The notes under the pieces: generated by a model | Told to the model about the DNA's origin: nothing | Seen by the model: only the letters and a program-made list of their open reading frames with translations | Databases searched by the model: none | Part shown: one piece after another, positions 7,324 through 12,620 of the stretch | How positions within the stretch are numbered: the first letter of the stretch is position 1 | How the letters are laid out: each line of letters begins with the position of its first letter | Made by a program: the position numbers and the translations under genes | Assembly: GCA_030613225.1 (NCBI GenBank) | Contig: JAUWMJ010000031.1 | Span: forward strand, 1 to 12,620 | Reading direction: 5' to 3' | Length of the DNA: 12,620 nucleotides | Source of the DNA: Desulfobacterales bacterium | Lineage (GTDB): Bacteria; Desulfobacterota; Desulfobacteria; Desulfobacterales; JAUWMJ01

Positions 7324-7452
7324 ATGGCAAAAGAAAAAAAGGATCTTAATAAATGGTACATAACGAGGTACTCAAAAGAAAAGGAGCGTATTTTTTTATT
7401 TTATGCCGCCGTAGCCATGTCTATTCTCTATGGCTACTGCAGGCTGTTCTGA
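7324..7452 (+). CDS. 42-residue single-helix membrane protein upstream of the DASS permease
   Basis: The product is a charged N-terminus of about 20 residues (Lys-, Glu- and Arg-rich) followed by one hydrophobic helix at about 23-41 ending in YGYCRLF. The start is well supported: AGGAG at 7313-7317 with a 6-base gap before the ATG. A longer frame from 7204 would only translate the repeat block. It lies 108 bp before the DASS permease on the same strand, downstream of the two-component pair, so a small accessory subunit or stabiliser of that permease is a reasonable guess. I know no named family for it. Its small size makes it easily missed in annotation. Confidence 0.7.
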   Translation: MAKEKKDLNKWYITRYSKEKERIFLFYAAVAMSILYGYCRLF

Positions 7453-7469
7453 GATTAAGCGGTGTTGGT

Positions 7470-7511
7470 GCATAAAAGCCCAGCATAAAGGCTCAGCATA
7501 AAAACCGGTTT
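7470..7511. repeat. Three 13-bp direct repeats and a 10-bp palindrome before the DASS gene
   Basis: GCATAAAAGCCCA (7470), GCATAAAGGCTCA (7483) and GCATAAAAACCGG (7496) are in-phase 13-bp units sharing GCATAAA. The third runs into the perfect palindrome AAACCGGTTT (7502-7511). They lie in the 108-bp gap about 50 bp before the permease start and could be a protein-binding site or simply repeat DNA. Confidence 0.5.
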
Positions 7512-7560
7512 ACATGAATCTTTATGAGTGGAAAACCAACGAAAAATCGGAGGAAGGAAT

Positions 7561-9414
7561 ATGGCCGAGGAGAAAAAGAAAGCAACAGGATACGACAAGT
7601 ATGTTGACTGGAAGCTGTTTGCTATTCCCTTGACGATTGTCACTATATTAATGTTCATACCAACGCCTAAAAGCATGCTCGATGTTGGTGTGGAATACTC
7701 CATGGGTTCGAAGTACGTTATGAATCATTTTGCAACAGAGCTTTTTAGCAAACGAACCAATGATCTTTCCCAGTGGCAGGTCCAACTGGTCAGGATGATG
7801 GAAGCAGGTGTGACCAAGGCATCTTTTAGCCATAAAGGACTTATGAAACGGAATGCGAAATGGTGCAAAAGCAACAAGATTCCAACCACACCGGCGCATA
7901 TGAAACAGGTGAAGGATTTTGCAGGGGAGATAACCCCGGAAAAATTTAAGAAGCTCATGGAAGACGGCTATGACTTGAGGGTGAACAAGCTTACCTATGA
8001 CATGTTGACGGATAAGGAAAAAAAGAAAGCCGACAGAGCCGGATTTCATGTCAAGGCGGCTGTCGGGATCGTTATTTTTGTGGTGATCTGTTTTGTTACA
8101 GAGGCGATCCCTTTGCCAATGGTGGCCTTCTGCATAGGGGTCTTTGCCATGTGCTGCGGGATTGTGACCAGGAAAAATGTAGCCATGCTGTACTGGTCCG
8201 ACGCTACCTGGTTCATCATGGGCAGCTTGATGTTTGCCGTTGCCTTTGTCAAAACAGGGGTTGATAAACGTATGGCCATGATGATGTTCGGCAGGTTGAA
8301 AAAGCCTTCTCTCAAAATGGTTACTTTTATGATTGTCGTGGTGATAGCCCCACTTACAATGTTCATGTCCGACCATGCCCTGGCCGCTATGTTTTTACCC
8401 ATAGGCATGCTCCTGTACGCCACAACGACGGCTGCCTCGGGAAAGGATGACCCCGAGCTGGCCAAGATGCTCATGATCACCATCGCCATGGCCTGTAACC
8501 TCGGCGGTTCCCTGGCCCCTTCGGGTGCGGCTCGAAACCTTATCATGATGGGTTATGCAGAGGATATGTTCGGTATCGGCATCGGATACGGGGAATGGTT
8601 GTTTTATATGTTTCCCATGCTGTTTTTTACCATTCCCGTAACCTGGTATATAATAAACTTCAGGTTTAAACCTCTGGCCGAGCATAAGGATCTTAGCGCG
8701 TCCATGACTTATGTTAAAGAGGACATAGCCAAAAGAGGGGGAGTATGGACCAGAGAACAGAAGATAACCGTTGGGATCTTTCTGGTAATGCTTTTTTGCT
8801 GGATCACGGAGAAATACCTTATACTCAGTATTACAGGCATAAGGTTCGGCATCGGGGTGATCGCCGTTATGGGAGCGATTGCCTATATTTTTGCAGGGAT
8901 TGCCAACTGGCGTGATTACCAGACAGGGGTTGACTGGGGCGTGGTCTGGCTTTACGCAGGAGCGATCATCTTTGGACGCGTCCTTGTCATGACAGGAGGC
9001 GCATATTGGATCGCCCGCGCCTTTATAGATGTTCTGGAACCGCTTGGAATGGGCAAGGGGATTGGCCTCCTTCTTTCCGGTGGTGTGATCACAGGCATCC
9101 TTACCCAGCTCATGGCTGACGGCCCGGCGTGCGCTGCGGTCGGTCCTGTTACTCTATCCATGGCCGGTATTGTGCACCCCGGCACCACCATGATCCCCTT
9201 TATGGCAATGGGCACATCTTATGCCTCGTCACTCGCCTACTGCCTGATCATCGGAACGCCGCCAAATGCGATTGTCTATGCAAGCGGATACCTGGAGCCA
9301 AAAGATTACCTGAGAGTAGGCGTTATTCTCTGGTTTACCAATCTACTGGTATTTATGTTGATGGCATCAACCTACTGGCGGTTTATGGGCTGGAAAGGAC
9401 TGATTCCGTATTAG
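7561..9414 (+). CDS. SLC13/DASS family anion symporter (first copy)
   Basis: This 617-residue integral inner-membrane permease belongs to the divalent anion:Na+ symporter family, which carries dicarboxylates, citrate, sulfate and similar anions. A first helix (about 18-35) is followed by a hydrophilic, Lys-rich insertion to about residue 165 and then by the two-fold repeated core. Family marks include FVTEAIPLPMVAF, NLGGSLAPSGAARNLI and, near the end, SLAYCLIIGTPPNAIVYASGYLEPKDYL. The two SNT motifs that bind Na+ and substrate in well-studied members are altered: SDH at 270-272 and ADG at 519-521, with Asp in both Asn positions. The start at 7561 has GGAGG (7549-7553) 7 bases upstream; a GTG at 7528 was discarded. 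The host and the TSUP gene suggest sulfate or another sulfur oxyanion, but the substrate cannot be read from the sequence. Confidence 0.88.
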   Translation: MAEEKKKATGYDKYVDWKLFAIPLTIVTILMFIPTPKSMLDVGVEYSMGSKYVMNHFATELFSKRTNDLSQWQVQLVRMMEAGVTKASFSHKGLMKRNAKWCKSNKIPTTPAHMKQVKDFAGEITPEKFKKLMEDGYDLRVNKLTYDMLTDKEKKKADRAGFHVKAAVGIVIFVVICFVTEAIPLPMVAFCIGVFAMCCGIVTRKNVAMLYWSDATWFIMGSLMFAVAFVKTGVDKRMAMMMFGRLKKPSLKMVTFMIVVVIAPLTMFMSDHALAAMFLPIGMLLYATTTAASGKDDPELAKMLMITIAMACNLGGSLAPSGAARNLIMMGYAEDMFGIGIGYGEWLFYMFPMLFFTIPVTWYIINFRFKPLAEHKDLSASMTYVKEDIAKRGGVWTREQKITVGIFLVMLFCWITEKYLILSITGIRFGIGVIAVMGAIAYIFAGIANWRDYQTGVDWGVVWLYAGAIIFGRVLVMTGGAYWIARAFIDVLEPLGMGKGIGLLLSGGVITGILTQLMADGPACAAVGPVTLSMAGIVHPGTTMIPFMAMGTSYASSLAYCLIIGTPPNAIVYASGYLEPKDYLRVGVILWFTNLLVFMLMASTYWRFMGWKGLIPY

Positions 9415-9444
9415 CCCGAAAAAAGGAAAAACTTGAAAACCCGA

Positions 9445-9471
9445 CCTGCCTGCGTGTTGCACGCAGACAGG
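9445..9471. repeat. Tight 12-bp hairpin with 3-base loop
   Basis: CCTGCCTGCGTG (9445-9456) pairs with CACGCAGACAGG (9460-9471) across the loop TTG with one mismatch. There is no T run after it, so it is not a typical terminator. It could be a REP-like repeat or an mRNA-processing or stabilising hairpin between the DASS and YIP1-like genes. Confidence 0.6.
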
Positions 9472-9513
9472 ATGAATAACAATTACATTTCAAAACAAAA
9501 AAGGATGGGCGTC

Positions 9514-10083
9514 ATGTCAGAGCGGGAGAGTGCGCCGGAGAGTACGATGGATATGATTAAAAACAAAAGAGATCGGCACAATGGAATGTTTGTGCATCAA
9601 TTCTTAAGGACAATCTCTAAGATGCTTTATGCCGGAGATTTTTATGACGGGCTGCCCCGGGAAAGTGCACACACCCCTCCTGTGGTCTTCCTTTTAATAT
9701 GCAGCGTCATTTTTACCATTTTGTCGAGCATGTTTGTCCTGGAAAAAAGGATCTTTTTTGCATTAGCTTTCTTTTTAAATGCATTTTCCATGCCTTTTAT
9801 CACAGCGTTCATTCTGTATCTTGTTACCATGTTGTTGTGTAAAAATTTGTTTACCTATAATACCCTGTTCGGGATCGCCGCCTATGCCAATATAATTCTT
9901 CTGTTTTCCTGGATTCCGGGTGTGGCGGGGCCGGCGCAAATTTTGAAATTTTGTCTGATAGGTCTAGGCATGGTAAAAATAGGCCGTATAAGTTACTTAA
10001 AGGCTTTTGTCTGTTTGTTGTGCGCTGGTATGGCAATGCTTTTTTTGCTTCAACTGTTAGGGCCATTTTTGGGGCGGAAATAA
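9514..10083 (+). CDS. YIP1-family-like multi-pass membrane protein
   Basis: This 189-residue protein has a polar N-terminus of about 25 residues, then a segment LRTISKMLYAGDFYDGLP leading into about five hydrophobic helices from roughly residue 55 to the end. The pattern of a short amphipathic lead, a Pro-rich entry (TPPVVFLL) and clustered helices with a TYNTLFGIAAYAN segment is that of bacterial YIP1-domain proteins, whose function is mostly unknown. I chose the ATG at 9514 because AAGGA (9501-9505) lies 8 bases before it; ATG at 9505 would overlap that site, and the frame back to 9433 translates the hairpin. It is 99 bp after the DASS gene and probably on the same transcript. A role in membrane organisation or as a permease partner is possible but unproved. 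Confidence 0.65.
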   Translation: MSERESAPESTMDMIKNKRDRHNGMFVHQFLRTISKMLYAGDFYDGLPRESAHTPPVVFLLICSVIFTILSSMFVLEKRIFFALAFFLNAFSMPFITAFILYLVTMLLCKNLFTYNTLFGIAAYANIILLFSWIPGVAGPAQILKFCLIGLGMVKIGRISYLKAFVCLLCAGMAMLFLLQLLGPFLGRK

Positions 10084-10084
10084 T

Positions 10085-10140
10085 GAGGGAGAATTACCGA
10101 TTTGTTAAAATGGTTCTCACCCATTAAATTATTTATTTTT
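10085..10140 (+). terminator. Weak possible terminator after the YIP1-like gene
   Basis: GAGAA (10089-10093) and TTCTC (10114-10118) form the core of an imperfect stem, extended outward with mismatches and followed by an AT-rich tract ending in TATTTATTTTT (10130-10140). The stem is poor and the T tract distant, so this is tentative. Confidence 0.25.
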
Positions 10141-10160
10141 GAGCGAAAACCTCGCAATCG

Positions 10161-10222
10161 GGTTTCGGGTGTCAGTATTCAGCACCTATGCCCCTGACAC
10201 CTGAACACTGAAACCTGAAACC
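10161..10222. repeat. Inverted array of 7-bp tandem repeats before the receiver-CBS gene
   Basis: The right arm is four heptamers in phase at 10195-10222: TGACACC, TGAACAC, TGAAACC, TGAAACC. The left arm at 10161-10181 is GGTTTCG, GGTGTCA, GTATTCA. The 21-bp arms 10161-10181 and 10202-10222 match as reverse complements apart from three positions, one of which is a possible G-U pair. The loop is 20 bases. Confidence 0.75.
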
Positions 10223-10327
10223 AAAAAGTCTTGGAAAGCGATTAACAAACTGGTAATGCACCCAATAATGATATGGTGATTGAATTGTAAAAGATTTTCG
10301 TATACAGCCGAAAAGGAGGCACATAGA

Positions 10328-11230
10328 ATGAGTGAAAAAATAAAAGTGTTGATGGTTGATGATGAAGATCAGTTTCGATCAACAACGAAAAAGATTTTAA
10401 ACAAAAAAGGATTCGACACGATTCTTGCCGGCAGCGGTGAGGAGGCAATCGAGAAACTCAAAGAGAATCCTGATGTTGTAATACTTGATATCAAGATGCC
10501 GGGCATGGACGGTCATCAGGCCTTAAATGAGATAAAAAAGCTTTCTCCCGAGATTCCGGTGATAATGCTTACAGGCCACGGTGCCCTGCCGTCCGCCAGG
10601 GAAGCCCTTGTTGAAGGAGCTTTTGATTATCTTACAAAGCCATGCGATATAGATCTTCTTTCTTCTAAGATAAAGGACGCTTATCTACATGGTAAAGAAC
10701 CTAATGAAATTGAAGAAAAGCAAGTCATGGGAGTAATGATTCCTATAAACGAGTATACGACATTAAACGAGGACCAGACCATTGAAGATGCCATTGCCCA
10801 GCTTAAAGAATCATTTGTTTCAAAAGTATCAACAAGCCGGATTATGGAAACGGGGCACAGGTCGGTCCTTGTTGTGGATGATGAGAAAAATGTAACAGGG
10901 ATCATGACTATCAGGGATTTGCTTAAACTGATTATGCCTCCGTACCTGTCTGCTCCAAAACCTTCCATGGCGGACAGTATCCAGTATTCTCCCATGTTCT
11001 GGGATGGAATGTTCACCAAGGCGATAACCCAGAAAGCAGCAACAAAACTAAAAGATGTCATGTCTCCTGACCCGTTTACCATAGACGGAGCAGCATCTTT
11101 AATGGAAGCCGCCTACATGATGGTTGAAAAAAAAGTCAGACGGCTGGTGGTAATGATCGCTGGACAGGTAGCAGGCGTGATACGGGAACAGGATTTATTC
11201 TTTGAAATAGAAAAGATTTTAAAAAGATAA
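10328..11230 (+). CDS. Response regulator with receiver domain fused to a CBS-domain pair
   Basis: This 300-residue cytoplasmic protein starts with a complete receiver domain (about 1-125): VDDED at 10-14, phosphoacceptor Asp54 in VVILDIKMPGMDG, Thr82 (MLTGHG) and Lys104 (YLTKP). After a short linker come two CBS motifs. The first is at about 133-205 and ends HRSVLVVDDEKNVTGIMTIRDLL. The second is at about 240-297 and begins LKDVMSPDPFTIDGAAS, ending VAGVIREQDLFFEI. CBS pairs usually bind adenosine nucleotides, so this protein could merge a phosphorylation signal with an energy-charge signal; this is inference. There is no DNA-binding domain. The start has AGGAGG (10314-10319) 8 bases upstream; a TTG at 10280 was discarded. 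It could take phosphate from the kinase at 4883 or from another kinase, and lies between the two DASS genes. Confidence 0.88.
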   Translation: MSEKIKVLMVDDEDQFRSTTKKILNKKGFDTILAGSGEEAIEKLKENPDVVILDIKMPGMDGHQALNEIKKLSPEIPVIMLTGHGALPSAREALVEGAFDYLTKPCDIDLLSSKIKDAYLHGKEPNEIEEKQVMGVMIPINEYTTLNEDQTIEDAIAQLKESFVSKVSTSRIMETGHRSVLVVDDEKNVTGIMTIRDLLKLIMPPYLSAPKPSMADSIQYSPMFWDGMFTKAITQKAATKLKDVMSPDPFTIDGAASLMEAAYMMVEKKVRRLVVMIAGQVAGVIREQDLFFEIEKILKR

Positions 11231-11284
11231 ATCTTTTGTTTTAAAAAACAACGTTTGGCCGTTTTTCTCTCTCCCTTGAGAGAT

Positions 11285-11335
11285 CCGGGCTGCGCATTAA
11301 AACAGCAGACCTGTTACATAAAATGCGCAGCTCGG
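11285..11335. repeat. 14-bp two-tier hairpin after the receiver-CBS gene
   Basis: CCGGGCTGCGCATT (11285-11298) pairs with AATGCGCAGCTCGG (11322-11335) with one G-U pair. Inside it AACAG (11301-11305) pairs with CTGTT (11311-11315). It lies 54 bases after the stop codon. No T run follows, so it may act in 3'-end stability rather than as a classic terminator. A smaller TCTCTC/GAGAGA hairpin lies just before it (about 11266-11283). Confidence 0.55.
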
Positions 11336-11351
11336 ACTATTTAAAAAAATC

Positions 11352-11429
11352 AGGTTTAAGTTTTATGTTTTATGTTAATGATATTATCTGTTTTAACATA
11401 GACTTAAAACTTAAATCCTAAAACTTAAA
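11352..11429. repeat. Inverted array of AT-rich 7-bp tandem repeats
   Basis: The left arm at 11354-11381 is GTTTAAG, TTTTATG, TTTTATG, TTAATGA. The right arm at 11402-11429 is ACTTAAA, ACTTAAA, TCCTAAA, ACTTAAA. The arms 11352-11378 and about 11393-11419 are reverse complements apart from a few mismatches and indels. It has the same architecture as the arrays near 4526 and 10161. Confidence 0.75.
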
Positions 11430-11488
11430 ACGTTTCATAAAAAGTGGTTTTTTCTTTTTACGAAATTATTAGATAGTTGCTTAAGTAT

Positions 11489-11541
11489 TAATTTTATGCT
11501 TTTTCGATAAATTAATCTAAATTTAAAAAAGCATAAAATTA
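11489..11541. promoter_or_regulatory. Perfect 16-bp inverted repeat in the leader of the second DASS gene
   Basis: TAATTTTATGCTTTTT (11489-11504) and AAAAAGCATAAAATTA (11526-11541) are exact reverse complements with a 21-base AT-rich loop. The right arm ends 39 bases before the start codon and 29 before the Shine-Dalgarno site. It could be an operator, a structured leader or a bidirectional stop. I saw no convincing sigma-70 or sigma-54 promoter around it. Confidence 0.55.
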
Positions 11542-11580
11542 GTCCGTTAACATTCACATCTCTGCAAATTAGGAGGGAAA

Positions 11581-12620
11581 ATGTTCTTCAAATCCAAGTG
11601 GTTTCAGCTTTGTCTTGCAATTGCACTGGGGGTTGTTGTTTTATTATTACCGCGACCGGAGGGAACAAAATTTAAGATAACAGGTGAGGATGCACGGGAA
11701 TTTGTCCTGCTCATCGATGAGTATTTTACTCCTGTTTCCGACGATAAAACAGGCGCTAAAGAATATATCATAGAGACGAAAAATCCCGGCAGCAAGGAGT
11801 CCACTGCAAAGTTCCTGGAAGATAAAATTGTAGAAATGAAAATGTCGGGAATTAAAGTAGATTATGTAGACGGCCTGTCACCAAAGGCAAAGCGATTTCT
11901 GGCAGTTCTTATTGTACTGATATTTCTTTTTGTGGCGGAACCGATACCCCTTGAAATTACGGCTATTTGTATCGGCGTATTCCTTGTATTAATGGGTGTT
12001 GTCGATGTTAAGGGGGCCTGGGCGCCTTATATGCATCCTGTGGTTGTTTTTATCATGTGCTGTTTGATCTTTGCAATTTCCTTGGAAAAGGCAGGGATTA
12101 CAAAGCGGCTCGGCTACTTTATAATTAAAAAGGCGGGCACCTCTGTTACCAAATTTACATTTATCATTGCAATGGGCCTTGGAATATCGTCGTCTTTTAT
12201 GCACGATGCCGCTGCCTGTGCCATAGGGATTGTGACCATGCTTCCTTTGATGAGAGCGGTCGGCATAGAACCTCATACCAACACTGCAAAGTTTATGATG
12301 CTTTCGCTCCCCTTTGCCTGTTCATGCGGTGGAATGGGATCGTTAGTGGGTGGTGGACGATGTATGGTTTCTGCTGCTTTCCTTAAGGAATTCACCGGTA
12401 TAGAGATTACTTTTTTTGACTGGATAAAATATTGCATGCCCGCAGCCGTTCTAACCGTTCCCATAGCGGTCTTAATAGTCTATTTTATTTTCCGTCCTGA
12501 TCCAAAATTCAAGCTGCCTAAATTTGAGGAAGAAATGGGTCCATGGACACCCATGGAAAAAAAGACGATGATTATCATCGGCCTGAGCTTTCTCCTGTGG
12601 CTGACAAAAGGATTTCACGG
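11581..12620 (+). CDS. SLC13/DASS family anion symporter (second copy), 3'-truncated by window edge
   Basis: The frame opens at ATG 11581, with AGGAGG at 11571-11576 only 4 bases upstream, and runs without a stop to the right edge (346 complete codons). It encodes a first helix (about 8-23), a hydrophilic segment of about 75 residues (24-97), then the first half of a DASS core starting LAVLIVLIFLFVAEPIPLEI. The first SNT-equivalent reads HDA at 208-210 (SSFMHDAAACA), and the following glycine-rich loop is CGGMGSLVGGGRCMVSAAF instead of the usual GTPxGTPPN type. A hydrophilic linker (about 305-325) precedes the next helices. It is clearly related to, but well diverged from, the permease at 7561. 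It is probably a separate transcription unit, given the 350-bp gap. The substrate is unknown; sulfate or another divalent anion is the leading guess. Confidence 0.85.
   Translation, partial: MFFKSKWFQLCLAIALGVVVLLLPRPEGTKFKITGEDAREFVLLIDEYFTPVSDDKTGAKEYIIETKNPGSKESTAKFLEDKIVEMKMSGIKVDYVDGLSPKAKRFLAVLIVLIFLFVAEPIPLEITAICIGVFLVLMGVVDVKGAWAPYMHPVVVFIMCCLIFAISLEKAGITKRLGYFIIKKAGTSVTKFTFIIAMGLGISSSFMHDAAACAIGIVTMLPLMRAVGIEPHTNTAKFMMLSLPFACSCGGMGSLVGGGRCMVSAAFLKEFTGIEITFFDWIKYCMPAAVLTVPIAVLIVYFIFRPDPKFKLPKFEEEMGPWTPMEKKTMIIIGLSFLLWLTKGFH

Noticed and set aside
7648..8376. Minus-strand ORF of 242 codons
   Set aside because: It lies wholly opposite the DASS gene, and its His-, Pro- and Cys-rich product has no domain; it is a shadow of the real frame.
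10280..10306. Sigma-70 promoter TTGAAT with TATACA before the receiver-CBS gene
   Set aside because: The spacing is only 15 bp, and the TATACA box lies just 8 bases before the ribosome-binding site, so it is too weak to list.
11285..11335. Intrinsic terminator after the receiver-CBS gene
   Set aside because: The stem is good but no T run follows on either strand, so it is listed only as a hairpin.

Overview
The window looks like a piece of an anaerobic Desulfobacterota genome, most likely a Desulfobacterales-type sulfate reducer. The reasons are the gene mix (a TauE/SafE-family permease, two SLC13/DASS permeases, a truncated PEP-synthase-like phosphotransferase, a receiver-CBS fusion), the moderate GC judged by eye, and intergenic DNA crowded with degenerate inverted repeats. 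This placement rests on protein character only; no rRNA or other marker is present.

Layout. All genes are on the + strand. (1) Positions 2-1407: the C-terminal half of a TSUP permease, cut by the left edge, overlaps by 4 bp a two-helix membrane protein of unknown function; a strong intrinsic terminator at 1431-1469 closes this unit. (2) Positions 1479-1677: a symmetric repeat array, then at 1694-4285 a PEP-synthase-like protein with ATP-grasp and phosphohistidine domains but no PEP/pyruvate TIM barrel. (3) Positions 4286-4882: about 600 bp without a gene, holding a 177-bp palindromic MITE-like element, a heptamer-repeat inverted array, a 15-bp dyad and a good sigma-54 (-24/-12) promoter. (4) Positions 4883-10083: sensor histidine kinase with a Cache-like sensor, single-domain response regulator, 42-residue membrane protein, DASS permease and YIP1-like membrane protein, all co-directional. 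(5) Positions 10328-11230: a receiver-CBS-CBS protein. (6) Positions 11231-11580: about 350 bp of hairpins and repeats, then a second DASS permease running off the right edge.

How it may work together. TSUP and DASS are both families proposed as sulfate or other anion carriers in sulfate reducers. A Cache-domain kinase beside DASS genes resembles the DctB-type arrangement in which an external anion or carboxylate is sensed and uptake is adjusted. Neither response regulator has a DNA-binding domain, so output would be by protein contact, or through a sigma-54 activator encoded elsewhere. The CBS pair and the ATP-using phosphotransferase suggest a link to adenylate energy charge, which fits sulfate activation (ATP to AMP), but that is inference.

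The most unusual feature is outside the genes. At least five intergenic sites carry inverted or tandem arrays of degenerate 7- or 8-bp units. The unit sequence differs from site to site but the architecture is the same. A sixth site uses 16-22-bp units.
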